Positions 43,929 to 53,406 of a stretch of DNA of 64,000 nt are shown piece after piece. Source of the DNA: Saccharicrinis sp050589685 (lineage in GTDB: Bacteria > Bacteroidota > Bacteroidia > Bacteroidales > Marinilabiliaceae); NCBI RefSeq assembly GCF_050589685.1, contig NZ_JBNGOS010000004.1, forward strand, positions 124,001-188,000. Direction: 5' to 3'. Position 1 is the first letter of the stretch, and each line of letters starts with the position of its first letter. The notes beneath the pieces were generated by a model, which was not told the DNA's origin, did no database searches, and was given only the letters and a program-made list of their open reading frames with translations. A program made the translations under genes and the position numbers.

Positions 43929-43958
43929 CACCCTTTAAACACAAAGGTTTAAAGGGTG
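43929..43958 (-). terminator. Terminator after secDF
   Basis: CACCCTTTAAAC / GTTTAAAGGGTG form a 12-bp stem (loop 43941-43946). The minus-strand T-rich tail is TTTTGTTTTTATT. Confidence 0.85.
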
Positions 43959-43981
43959 AGCAAATTATAAGTTAACAGTGC

Positions 43982-46900
43982 TTATTTTTTAGCTTTTATT
44001 TTCTTCTTTTCTCTTGCTTCAATTACCGAGAAGGCAACTGGAGTTGCTATAAACAATGAAGAATAGGTACCTATCACAACACCTAACATCAACGCAAACA
44101 CAAACCCTTGAATTACTTCGCCACCAAATAAGAAGATGACTAATAATACCACAAAGGTTGTTAATGACGTATTAATGGTACGGCTGATGGTTGAGTTCAA
44201 GGCAGAATCTACCACTCCTACTCTGTCGCGTTTCGGATGCAAACCTAAATATTCCCTGATACGGTCAAATACAACCACGGTATCATTTATCGAATAACCA
44301 ATTACCGTAAGTATGGCAGCAATAAATGCCTGGTCAATTTCAAGACTAAAAGGTACTATGCTGTATAACATGGAGAAAATTCCTAATACCACAATAACAT
44401 CGTGCACCAACGCAACCAATGCGCCTAAACCGTATTCCCAGTTGCGGAAACGGATAAGGATGTACAAGAAGATAACAATTAGTGAGAATAAGATGGCTCT
44501 ATACGCTTTAGCTTTAATGTCGGAAGCAATGGTTGGTCCCACTTTTTGTGAACTCATTCGGTAATCGTTGATGAATTTCTCAAATGAAACATCAGCGCCT
44601 AAAGTTCCCTTTAAACCGTTAAAAAGTTTCTCTTCAATAACGTTATCCACTTCGGTGCCATTTTCGTCAATCATGTAGTTTGTAGCTACTCTTACCTGGT
44701 TTTCACCACCAAAAGTTTTTACTTCAACATGCGCATCTTCAAATTCTGTGGCCAAAGCCTTTTGAATATCTGAAGCTGAAACCTTTTCTTCGAAACGAAC
44801 CACATACGTGCGTCCTCCCGAGAAGTCGATCCCCGATTTTAAACCATGTGTAGCTAAAGAAATAACACTGGCCAAGAGTATAATTCCTGAAATGATAAAG
44901 AAAGATTTCTTTTTCTCCAAGAATTTAATCTTGGTGTTCTTCATGAACCCTTCCGTCAATTTAGTGCTGAATTTGACTTCAATCTTTTTGTTTAATAACC
45001 ACTCATAAGTTAAGCGAGTGATAAAAATTGCCGAGAAGAATGAAGTGGCAATACCAATCATCAGGGTAGTCGCAAAACCTTTAATAGGCCCTGTACCGAA
45101 TACGAACAGGATGAGACCGGTTAGGAAGGTAGTTACGTTGGAGTCAATAATGGCTGAGAATGCATTCTTATAACCATCGGCAATAGCTAAACGAACACCT
45201 TTGCCCGCAGCCATTTCTTCGCGGATACGCTCATAAATAAGTACGTTAGCATCCACCGACATACCAATGGTAAGTACAATACCGGCAATACCCGGCAAAG
45301 TTAATACCGCACCAAAAGAAGCAAGAACTCCCAGGATAAAGAACATGTTAGCCAATAACGCAAGGTCGGATACCGTACCAGCTTTAAACCCGTAGAAGAA
45401 AATCATGTAAGCAAGTACCACGATAAATGCCCAGATGAAAGATGAAAAACCTGAGTTTACAGCTTCTTCTCCCAGAGAAGGTCCCACTACCGTATCCTCA
45501 ACGATACGTGCAGGGGCGGGCAGTTTACCTGACTTAAGAATGTTGGCAAGGTCTTTCGCCTCTTCAGGCGTAAAGTTTCCTGTAATAGAACTTCTGCCGC
45601 CTTTAATTTCAACATTTACGGTTGGATAACTGTATACATAACCATCTAAAACGATAGCTACACTTTTACCTATATTTGCTTTTGTTAGACGAGCCCATAC
45701 ATTAGAACCCTCGGCGTTCATGCCCATACTGATTTCATAATCGCCACTTTGTCCTGTTTCGGCGCGTGCGCTGGTAACTACGTCACCTTCCAGCGGAGGA
45801 CGACCGTCATGGCTGGAAACTTTGATAGCTATCAACTCATAAATCTCGTCTTTGCTTCTTGTTCCATCAGCCAGCTCTCTTTGAGGTAGTGGTTTAACAC
45901 CCCACATAAATCTTACGTTCTTTGGAAACAAAGCGCTAACATGCTCATTTTGCAAGTATGCATTTACCTTTGATGTATCTTTGGCTAAGGCATAACCAAC
46001 AAGAGGTCCTTGCTGACGCTGATTTGGTGAAAGAACACTGAAAAGTGACCTGCTCATTTCCTGCGTAGCCAAAGAATCTACCTGTGTGCTATCCGAATCT
46101 AACTGGCTTAATAAATCACTGGCAGCATTTTCGGCTGTTTGAACCGCCTCAACCTCTTCGGTTACTTCAGAAGGTACGTCGCTTTTTGCCAATTCAGCTT
46201 TAGCAGTTTCTATTTCAATCACTTTCTGGTTGGCTTGAATCAAGTTCTGAACCAACTCTCCAATTTCATATGTTTCCCAAAACTCAAGACTCGCAGTCCC
46301 TTGTAATAGTTTACGAACCCTTTGGGGATCTTTAACACCGGGAAGCTCAACCAATACACGACCGGCTTTTTCAAGTTGCTGTATGTTTGGTTGGGTAACA
46401 CCAAAGCGGTCGATACGGGTACGAAGAATGTTAAAAGCGTTATCGATGGCACTTGAGGATTCTTCTCTAACCACTTTAATGACTTCATCGTTGGACGTGT
46501 TGTAGTCGATTCTACCTTTTAGTTCAACCGTGTTGAAGATGGCCGCCAAACGAGCTTCGCTATCTAATTCTTTAAAAGAATTATAAAATAGTGTGATAAA
46601 GTCCTCGGAAGATGTTTTTTCTTTCTGTTCAGCTATTTGTAAAGCCTCATTAAATGTAGGGTCCGTGTTGTAATTGGAAAGGGCTTTAAGGATATCGGCC
46701 ACTTTTACCTCAAGGATAAGGTTCATACCCCCTTTTAGGTCGAGGCCAAAGTTAATTTCCTTTTCCTTACACTCTTTGTAAGTGTATTTCCTTATTCCTA
46801 AGAAATTATATACTGGTTCGTTAGCAATTGAATCCAAATAATTAATTTCTGCTTGTGGATCCCCCAATGCAATTTCTTTTGCCTCTTTTTCTACCTGTCT

Positions 46901-46984
46901 GGTGTGATAAGTAAATATCAATTGGTATAAACTCACCAAAGCCAGAAGGATAGCAAAAACCCTGATTGCTCCTTTGTTTTGCAT
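43982..46984 (-). CDS. secDF: Protein translocase subunits SecD and SecF as one polypeptide
   Basis: 1000 residues. The SecD part comes first: membrane helix 1, INFGLDLKGGMNLILEV, DRFGVTQPNIQQLEKAGRVLVELPGV in blocks, and GIAGIVLTIGMSVDANVLIYERIREE. It is followed by SecF from about residue 660 (FSGGRTYVVRFEE, GYSINDTVVVFDRIRE). Both key Asp residues of the membrane part are present. A Bacteroidota-type insertion rich in Ala/Glu/Gln lies near residues 245-330. It uses the proton motive force to pull preproteins out of SecYEG. Fused SecDF is usual in this phylum. Confidence 0.95.
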   Translation of the reverse strand: MQNKGAIRVFAILLALVSLYQLIFTYHTRQVEKEAKEIALGDPQAEINYLDSIANEPVYNFLGIRKYTYKECKEKEINFGLDLKGGMNLILEVKVADILKALSNYNTDPTFNEALQIAEQKEKTSSEDFITLFYNSFKELDSEARLAAIFNTVELKGRIDYNTSNDEVIKVVREESSSAIDNAFNILRTRIDRFGVTQPNIQQLEKAGRVLVELPGVKDPQRVRKLLQGTASLEFWETYEIGELVQNLIQANQKVIEIETAKAELAKSDVPSEVTEEVEAVQTAENAASDLLSQLDSDSTQVDSLATQEMSRSLFSVLSPNQRQQGPLVGYALAKDTSKVNAYLQNEHVSALFPKNVRFMWGVKPLPQRELADGTRSKDEIYELIAIKVSSHDGRPPLEGDVVTSARAETGQSGDYEISMGMNAEGSNVWARLTKANIGKSVAIVLDGYVYSYPTVNVEIKGGRSSITGNFTPEEAKDLANILKSGKLPAPARIVEDTVVGPSLGEEAVNSGFSSFIWAFIVVLAYMIFFYGFKAGTVSDLALLANMFFILGVLASFGAVLTLPGIAGIVLTIGMSVDANVLIYERIREEMAAGKGVRLAIADGYKNAFSAIIDSNVTTFLTGLILFVFGTGPIKGFATTLMIGIATSFFSAIFITRLTYEWLLNKKIEVKFSTKLTEGFMKNTKIKFLEKKKSFFIISGIILLASVISLATHGLKSGIDFSGGRTYVVRFEEKVSASDIQKALATEFEDAHVEVKTFGGENQVRVATNYMIDENGTEVDNVIEEKLFNGLKGTLGADVSFEKFINDYRMSSQKVGPTIASDIKAKAYRAILFSLIVIFLYILIRFRNWEYGLGALVALVHDVIVVLGIFSMLYSIVPFSLEIDQAFIAAILTVIGYSINDTVVVFDRIREYLGLHPKRDRVGVVDSALNSTISRTINTSLTTFVVLLVIFLFGGEVIQGFVFALMLGVVIGTYSSLFIATPVAFSVIEAREKKKIKAKK

Positions 46985-47044
46985 CTGTACTTAAGATTTA
47001 TTTTTATTGTCGTATTAAATTTGATTCTGTTCTCTAGAATTGCG

Positions 47045-47052
47045 CAAATATA
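47045..47052 (-). promoter_or_regulatory. -7 element of the secDF promoter
   Basis: On the minus strand TATATTTG (TAnnTTTG), 60 nt before the start codon. An exact -33 TTTG is not found. Confidence 0.45.
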
Positions 47053-47186
47053 TTGTTTTTTTTTAGAAATACCAGTTCTTAAATTACAAGGGCATTTATT
47101 TAGATTTAATATGCTCCAAATCAACCCAAAGAATATATCAATACAGATTTCGTGAGGATGAGAAAGTATTCGGCAGTGTAATCGTA

Positions 47187-49625
47187 TTAAATATCAACGG
47201 GGCTTGATTTAACACTTTTGCCGGAATGAATTAGCACCAATAGAAAGCAAATGCCCCAGACAATTACTGAAATAACAAACATAAACAGTAACGGCAAGCG
47301 GCTATAATATGCGAAACCATTAAGCCATAATGAAATCACAAAAAACGAGATTGGAATAGAGAGTAGAATTCCGGGCAGCACATAATGACTGATAGACATA
47401 AATAACTCGGACAATATTTGATTTGATGATGCCCCAATAATTTTTTTCGATCTGAATTCTTTCTCTTTCATTTCGCCAATATAAGCGGCAAAAGCCCGTA
47501 ACCCTAACCAGGCCACCAACATGGACAAGAGCATAATGATCAGTGATATTTTTAAAACCAGGGATTCTTCATTTAAATTATCGGATAAGGTTTCGTTGAG
47601 CATTTTGTATTCGAACGGATCGTTATCTGTAAACTTATTCCACTGGGCATTAACTTGCTTTATAATGTGGTTAAGGTCGCCTTTGGGGCCAACTTTGATT
47701 AGCAGGTTGTCGTAAAAACTGTCCTGATGTATATTCTGCAGAATCAAAGGTCTGATGGGAAATTGAACCGGTTCGAAATGAAAGTTTTTCACCACTCCTT
47801 TAATGGAAGATTCCTTGCTGTGTTTACCCATGATGGTCATTCGTTGCCCCAGGGGTTTATTCATTTTCAGAAAATCCTGTGCTTGTTTGTTGATAACCAA
47901 ATCTGGGATGTGTTCATTCTTTTTATCATCCCAAATGGCTCCGGCTTCCAATTTTAGATCTAAGGTTTTAAAAAAATCCTTTTCAACAAAATTGAGGGGG
48001 AGAAGTACGAGTTTGTCGCCGGACTTGCTAGGATAATTAATTGAATTTAGTGAGGCTTTTTCTCCGGGTAAAATGGAACAGGCCGAAACTTCTTGTATGT
48101 TGGGTATGGATTTGAGTACCCTTTTAAATTGATCAAGTTCTTTGCCAATAGAATAGCCGCGTTCTACAACAATAATATTATCGCTGTTAAAACCTAAATC
48201 CTTGTTCCTCAGGTATTGGATCTGCCATAGCATTGACAAACAAAGTATGATAAGGAATGTGGTTACCGTCATTTGCATAGCTGCCAATACCCCTCTCACT
48301 ATCACACCTTTTTTTTGGGGCTGAAAACCCTCTTTGAAAATAGAGATTTCGTTTAGCCGGGAGAAAGAAATAGCAGGGTAAATACCCGAAAAAATACCAA
48401 CCAAAAAGGTTAGCAAAATAATATATAAGAGATCGAAACGTCCCTCAATCCGATTTAATCCCAGGTTTAAATCGAACAAGGAGTTAAAAACAGGGAGTAA
48501 AAGCTCAACCAGCACCAAACCAATGAAAAGTGCCACAAAGCTATACGTGATAGCCTCCACCACAAATTGCATCATCAACGACTTGCGATTTACGCCAACC
48601 AATTTACGCACACCGATCTCTTTTATTCGTATCGAAGCCCTGGCCGTTGTCAAATTCATAAAGTTGATGCAGGTAATCAACAATACAAATATGGCCAACG
48701 TTAGGAATAGGGCCACATAAATATATTTGGAGTTCGGTTCAAGTTCGTCATCCAAATTAGAATGTAAATGAATGCTTTCCACTGGCTGGAGGTGAAACGA
48801 GAGGGATTTGATCTCATTAATCGCACTATCTTTATTTTCTATGTGACCGGCAATTTGATTTTGTACCTTGTTGTGAAGTTCTTTTTGAATTCTTTCCTCC
48901 AGCAAAGTTGCATCTTTTTTGTTGCGCAAAACAAAGTAAGTGTACCAATCGATTCTTAGCCAGTCAGGTTTCTCCGGTTCGGCATATTCTTTTTTGCCTT
49001 TGAACAATTTTCTGACAGATTGTTGCGAAGCAATAAAGTCGAAATGAAAATGGGAATTCTCCGGTTGCGGTTTACAAACACCTGAAACATAAAAATGTAA
49101 ACCATTGTCGAGCTTAAGGAGTTTGCCTATTGGATTTTCGTTTCCAAAATATTTTTCAGCTATTGGAGCAGTAATAACGAGGTCCTCATCGTTTTTTAAT
49201 AGATGGTGCGAATCTCCTTTAATGATGGGGATGTCGAAAACTGAAAAAAAACTGGAATCTGCGTAAAAAAAGTTATCCTCGTTAAATTTCTTTTCGTTAT
49301 AAGTGACCAGTTTATTGGCGCCTCTAACAATTTTTACCACACTTTCAATTTCAGGGAAGTTATTGCGAAGGAAAGCGGATAAAGGCTGCGGTGTCATCGC
49401 GTTCTCAAATTCGTTTCCGCCGATATTTCCTTTTGTAATAACTCTGTATGTTCGGTTGTTTTGGGTATATGCTTTATCATAGGCAAGCTCGTAACGCACG
49501 TACATAAAAACCAAGATGCTGATGGTGATCCCAATTGACAAACCTATCACGTTCAAAACAGCATCTGACCGTTTTTTAAACAAGGATCTTATCGCAACTT
49601 TTATGTAATTAAATATTAATTCCAT
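47187..49625 (-). CDS. FtsX/MacB-type ABC transporter permease
   Basis: 812 residues. An N-terminal membrane helix (VLNVIGLSIGITISILVFMYVRYE) is followed by a large MacB-PCD periplasmic domain. A cluster of three helices lies near 290-420 with ITCINFMNLTTARASIRIKEIGVRKLVGVNRKSL in blocks, the FtsX signature. A second periplasmic domain and a final helix trio complete the fold. This is the duplicated large permease typical of Bacteroidota, thought to drive mechanotransmission rather than transport through the membrane. Its ATPase lies 2 nt upstream. Confidence 0.9.
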   Translation of the reverse strand: MELIFNYIKVAIRSLFKKRSDAVLNVIGLSIGITISILVFMYVRYELAYDKAYTQNNRTYRVITKGNIGGNEFENAMTPQPLSAFLRNNFPEIESVVKIVRGANKLVTYNEKKFNEDNFFYADSSFFSVFDIPIIKGDSHHLLKNDEDLVITAPIAEKYFGNENPIGKLLKLDNGLHFYVSGVCKPQPENSHFHFDFIASQQSVRKLFKGKKEYAEPEKPDWLRIDWYTYFVLRNKKDATLLEERIQKELHNKVQNQIAGHIENKDSAINEIKSLSFHLQPVESIHLHSNLDDELEPNSKYIYVALFLTLAIFVLLITCINFMNLTTARASIRIKEIGVRKLVGVNRKSLMMQFVVEAITYSFVALFIGLVLVELLLPVFNSLFDLNLGLNRIEGRFDLLYIILLTFLVGIFSGIYPAISFSRLNEISIFKEGFQPQKKGVIVRGVLAAMQMTVTTFLIILCLSMLWQIQYLRNKDLGFNSDNIIVVERGYSIGKELDQFKRVLKSIPNIQEVSACSILPGEKASLNSINYPSKSGDKLVLLPLNFVEKDFFKTLDLKLEAGAIWDDKKNEHIPDLVINKQAQDFLKMNKPLGQRMTIMGKHSKESSIKGVVKNFHFEPVQFPIRPLILQNIHQDSFYDNLLIKVGPKGDLNHIIKQVNAQWNKFTDNDPFEYKMLNETLSDNLNEESLVLKISLIIMLLSMLVAWLGLRAFAAYIGEMKEKEFRSKKIIGASSNQILSELFMSISHYVLPGILLSIPISFFVISLWLNGFAYYSRLPLLFMFVISVIVWGICFLLVLIHSGKSVKSSPVDI

Positions 49626-49627
49626 GC

Positions 49628-50305
49628 TTACTTCAATACCTTATCCAACAAAAGATGGCCGTCGAATAATTGAACCGATTTTCGGGCTCGTTCCGCAATT
49701 CGCCTGGCATGAGTGAATAATACAATGGCGGTTCCATTATCGTTGATCTTTCCCAGTACATCTAAAATTTCACTGCCTTCGGCAGAGTTGAGGTTTCCGC
49801 TCGGTTCGTCCGCTAATATCAAAGAAGGATGTATCACCATTGCTCTTGCAATAGCTACTTTTTGTTGCTCAATTGCTGATAGTTCGTTGGGGTAGAGTTT
49901 TTTTCTATGCAACAAGTTCATTTCGCCCAGCAGCAAACGCACTCTTTCTATCCGGTTTCTTTTATTAACTTTTTGATATAAAAGGGGAAGCTCCACATTT
50001 TCAGAAACGGTTAGTTCGTCAATCAAGTTCGCTTCACTAAAAACATAACCAATCTCTTGTCGCCTAACAGCCAGCCTTTCCTTGTCGTTTAATTTACAAA
50101 TGTTTTGATGTTTAAATACAAGCTTTCCACTGGTGGGTTTGTCCAAAAAACCCAGGATATTCAATAAGGTTGTTTTTCCCGAACCTGACGGGCCCACCAC
50201 TGCAAGATACTCTCCGGCATTTACCTCAATGTTGATATTGCTTAACACAGAGGACATGATTTGCCCCTTTCTGTATTCCTTTGATATTTCTACCGCCTGT
50301 AACAT
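49628..50305 (-). CDS. MacB-type ABC ATPase with degenerate signature
   Basis: 225 residues. Walker A GPSGSGKT (38-45), Walker B LILADEPSG (162-170) and H199 are intact. Three other ATPase elements deviate: the Q-loop Gln is Ser 90 (GYVFSEANL), the signature is LSAIEQQKV (142-150) in place of LSGGQQQRV, and the D-loop has Asn for Asp (GNLNSAEG). The reading frame is undamaged, so this is a diverged but maintained protein. It pairs with the permease 2 nt downstream. It probably binds ATP; hydrolysis may be weakened or need a partner. Confidence 0.88.
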   Translation of the reverse strand: MLQAVEISKEYRKGQIMSSVLSNINIEVNAGEYLAVVGPSGSGKTTLLNILGFLDKPTSGKLVFKHQNICKLNDKERLAVRRQEIGYVFSEANLIDELTVSENVELPLLYQKVNKRNRIERVRLLLGEMNLLHRKKLYPNELSAIEQQKVAIARAMVIHPSLILADEPSGNLNSAEGSEILDVLGKINDNGTAIVLFTHARRIAERARKSVQLFDGHLLLDKVLK

Positions 50306-50321
50306 ATATTATTAATCTAAG

Positions 50322-50359
50322 TGTACGTATTCGATACAGTAACTGTTCGAATACGTACA
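50322..50359. promoter_or_regulatory. 38-nt palindrome upstream of the ABC ATPase
   Basis: Arms TGTACGTATTCGA (50322-50334) and TCGAATACGTACA (50347-50359) are perfect 13-bp complements. The centre ACAGT-a-ACTGT (50336-50346) extends the symmetry. It ends 16 nt before the ATPase start. It could be an operator for the divergent response regulator or a 5'-UTR hairpin. There is no T tract on the minus strand. Confidence 0.65.
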
Positions 50360-50609
50360 GTTCAATAGGCTTAAATTGACCGCTAATTAATACATTATGA
50401 ATTAAATAATCAAGTAATCTATACCCTTAAATATCTAAACAGCTGCCCATTGAATGCTTTCCCCAACTATTGAATCATACAACAATCTAACTATTTAGGT
50501 AATTATTATCTTCATTTTCTATGCCAGCTGCATTAATGGCTTACAATCAAGCATATTACATGTTCGGCATTCTTTTTGATCTTTCCGGTGTTGATAAAAA
50601 GCGTACGAT

Positions 50610-50641
50610 TTTGAACAATTAACGCAAAATATATATCTTTA
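50610..50641 (+). promoter_or_regulatory. Candidate promoter of the response regulator gene
   Basis: TTTG (50610-50613), 20 nt, TATCTTTA (50634-50641); one mismatch to TTTG-N19-21-TAnnTTTG. The ATG is 25 nt downstream. The rest of 50360-50609 has no gene and no -24/-12 element that I could identify with confidence. Confidence 0.45.
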
Positions 50642-50665
50642 AAAAGAACTGAAAACGGAATACTC

Positions 50666-52039
50666 ATGCAAAAGAAAAACGGAAGAATTTTAGCAGTTGA
50701 CGACAATGAAGATATTTTGTTTGCGTTAAAACTGCTGTTAAAGTCACATGTGGAAGTTGTAAAAACAGAAAGTAATCCTGCTAATATTGAAAATATCTTG
50801 AAGAAAGAGACTTTTGATGTGATTCTTTTGGACATGAACTTCACCAAAGATGCCATTAGTGGTCAGGAAGGCTTCCAGTATCTCGAAAAAATATTGGATA
50901 TAGATCCGGCAGCGGTAGTGTTGTTTATTACTGCATATGGCGATGTTGAAAAATCGGTTAAAGCAATAAAAGCGGGTGCTACGGATTTTATTTTAAAACC
51001 CTGGCAAAACGAAAAAATATTAGCCACCATATCGTCTGCGGTAAAACTTAGGCAGTCGCGTAACGAGGTTCACGATTTAAAGGAGAAGCAGCATGAGATG
51101 CAGAGCATAATGGATCAGCCCTTTGCCGATTTCATTGGCGTTTCTCCCGGAATGCAAAAGGTATTCAATACCATAAAAAAAGTGGCACAAACCGATGCCA
51201 ACGTGCTTATATTGGGTGAGAACGGTACGGGAAAAGAGTTGGTGGCCAGGGCTCTTCACAGAAATTCAACCAGAAATAACGAATCTTTTATTAGCGTGGA
51301 TTTGGGGGCCTTGAGCGAAACATTGTTCGAAAGCGAACTGTTTGGGCATGTTAAAGGTGCCTTTACCGATGCCAAAGCGGACAGGCCCGGACGTTTTGAA
51401 TTGGCACAGAATGGAACCATTTTTCTTGATGAGATCGGAAACCTTTCTTTACCGTTTCAGGGCAAACTGTTAACGGTTTTGGAACGAAGGGAAGTGACAA
51501 GGGTGGGCGCCAATAAACCGAAACCTATTGATATCAGGTTGATTAGCGCAACCAACATGCCTTTGAAAGATATGGCAGGGCAAGACGAATTCAGGATAGA
51601 CTTACTTTACCGTTTGAACACCGTAGAAATTGAGCTGCCGCCCTTGCGCGATCGACCCGAAGATATTCCGGTACTGGCAGAACACTTTTTAAACAATTTC
51701 TCTAAAAAATATAAAAAAGCGGCTAAAGTAAACAAAAGTGCGCTGAATAAGTTGCTGCATTATCAGTGGCCTGGTAATGTGAGAGAGTTTCAACACGTAT
51801 TGGAAAGAGCGGTGATTTTGAGCGATGGACCCGTTTTGAGTGAGGATGACCTTCAATTAACCCCTCCCAAATCTTCTTCGGATGGGCTTGAACTTACTTC
51901 GTACAACCTGGACGAGGTGGAAAGGTCGATTATCGAAAAGGTATTGAGAATGAACAGCGGGAATATCTCAAAGGCCGCATCGGAACTAGGCCTGACGCGA
52001 ACTTCGCTTTACAGAAGAATGGAGAAGTATGGTTTATAA
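50666..52039 (+). CDS. Sigma-54-dependent response regulator (NtrC family)
   Basis: 457 residues. Receiver domain with acidic pair VDDNED and phosphoacceptor D56 (ILLDMNF), LKPW Lys near 111. The central AAA+ sigma-54 domain has Walker A GENGTGKE, the sigma-54 contact loop GAFTDA (231-236, variant of GAFTGA) and FLDEIGNL. The Fis-type helix-turn-helix is at the end (KAASELGLTRTSLYRRMEKYG). It activates sigma-54 promoters after phosphorylation. Its last 11 nt overlap the kinase gene, so the pair is one two-component system, divergent from an ABC transporter it may control. Confidence 0.93.
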   Translation: MQKKNGRILAVDDNEDILFALKLLLKSHVEVVKTESNPANIENILKKETFDVILLDMNFTKDAISGQEGFQYLEKILDIDPAAVVLFITAYGDVEKSVKAIKAGATDFILKPWQNEKILATISSAVKLRQSRNEVHDLKEKQHEMQSIMDQPFADFIGVSPGMQKVFNTIKKVAQTDANVLILGENGTGKELVARALHRNSTRNNESFISVDLGALSETLFESELFGHVKGAFTDAKADRPGRFELAQNGTIFLDEIGNLSLPFQGKLLTVLERREVTRVGANKPKPIDIRLISATNMPLKDMAGQDEFRIDLLYRLNTVEIELPPLRDRPEDIPVLAEHFLNNFSKKYKKAAKVNKSALNKLLHYQWPGNVREFQHVLERAVILSDGPVLSEDDLQLTPPKSSSDGLELTSYNLDEVERSIIEKVLRMNSGNISKAASELGLTRTSLYRRMEKYGL

Positions 52040-53390
52040 AAACTTCAGGATAAATTTTATTTTAAGAACGGCAGTGTTGACGGCATCTATTTTTTTGCTG
52101 TTTTATCTGATTTATAATACCGATCTTACCATGACCCTGTTTTTGATTGGCGGGTTTATCGGTATTCAGATTTTTGCCTTTATCCATTATATTGACCGAA
52201 CCAATCGGATTTTAAACAATTTTCTGGAATCAATCCGGTATTCCGATTTTACCAGGACTTTTCAGGTGGAAGGGGAAGGTTCGTCCTTTGAAAAACTAAA
52301 GAATTCTTTTAATGAGGTTATCAAGGATTTTCAGGAAGTAAGGGCAGAGAAGGAAGAGAACTTTTATTACCTGCAGACCGTTATTCAGCATATAGGCATA
52401 GCATTAATCGCCTTTCAGAAAGATGGCAAGGTGGAACTCATCAATAACGCCACCAAAAAATTGTTTCAGATCAGGAATTTAAGCAATGTTCAGGCCTTAA
52501 GTGGTTTTAGCCAGGAGTTGGTCGAAAAACTTTTCAGCATTAAACACGGCGAGAACACCTTGATTAAGGTACAGGAAAAAGATAACCTGCTTCAGTTGGT
52601 TATATATGCAACCGAATTTAAAATTCATAACCGTACGATAACCTTAGTATCCATTAAAAATATTCAGCAAGAGCTGGAGGAAAAGGAAATGGAATCGTGG
52701 CAGAAGCTTATTCGAGTGCTGACCCACGAAATTATGAATTCAATTACCCCCATATCGTCCTTAGCTTCAACGGTAACTCTGATTTTAAAAGAATTGACCG
52801 AGGAATTGAAAGAGCAGGGTATTAATGCGGATGAATTAGAGACACTGGAGGAAGTGGGAAGTGCTTTACAAACGATTCATAAAAGAACAGACGGTCTTTT
52901 ACATTTTGTCAATACTTATAGAAATTTGACCAAAATTCCGAAGCCAAATTTTTCCATCTTCAGGGTGAGGCAGTTGCTGGGTAATATACACAACCTTTTC
53001 GAAGAGGAATTGAAAAGCAAGAACATAGCTTGCCGGGTTAATATTGAACCGGAATCACTGGAATTGTCTGCGGATGAGCATTTGATTGAGCAGGTAATCA
53101 TTAATCTAATTAAAAACGCGATACATGCGGTTTCAGGCAGGGAAGGTTCCAGTATTGGGCTCAATGCCTACCTAAATAGTCGCGGCAGGATTGTAATTCA
53201 GGTAGTGGATAATGGGCCAGGTATTTTACCCAATGTGTTGGAACGTGTCTTTATTCCGTTCTTTACCACAAAACCTCAAGGCTCGGGTATTGGTTTAAGT
53301 TTGTCGCGTCAAATATTAAGATTGCATGGAGGTACCATAAACGCATACTCAGAACCGGAAAAGGAGACAAAATTTACACTGACTTTCTAA
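52029..53390 (+). CDS. Sensor histidine kinase partner (NtrB/NtrY-like)
   Basis: 453 residues. Two membrane helices at about 13-30 and 34-52 with almost no periplasmic loop, then a HAMP/PAS-like region (about 55-215). The dimerisation helix has H233 in LTHEIMNSITPI, and the HATPase domain has N, G1 and G2 boxes (LIKNAIHAV, VDNGPGI, GSGIGLSLSRQI). The short loop suggests it senses membrane or cytoplasmic signals. It overlaps the regulator gene by 11 nt. It converges with rex, 16 nt apart. Confidence 0.93.
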   Translation: MVYKNFRINFILRTAVLTASIFLLFYLIYNTDLTMTLFLIGGFIGIQIFAFIHYIDRTNRILNNFLESIRYSDFTRTFQVEGEGSSFEKLKNSFNEVIKDFQEVRAEKEENFYYLQTVIQHIGIALIAFQKDGKVELINNATKKLFQIRNLSNVQALSGFSQELVEKLFSIKHGENTLIKVQEKDNLLQLVIYATEFKIHNRTITLVSIKNIQQELEEKEMESWQKLIRVLTHEIMNSITPISSLASTVTLILKELTEELKEQGINADELETLEEVGSALQTIHKRTDGLLHFVNTYRNLTKIPKPNFSIFRVRQLLGNIHNLFEEELKSKNIACRVNIEPESLELSADEHLIEQVIINLIKNAIHAVSGREGSSIGLNAYLNSRGRIVIQVVDNGPGILPNVLERVFIPFFTTKPQGSGIGLSLSRQILRLHGGTINAYSEPEKETKFTLTF

Positions 53391-53406
53391 TCGGAATCAG
53401 AAATCT

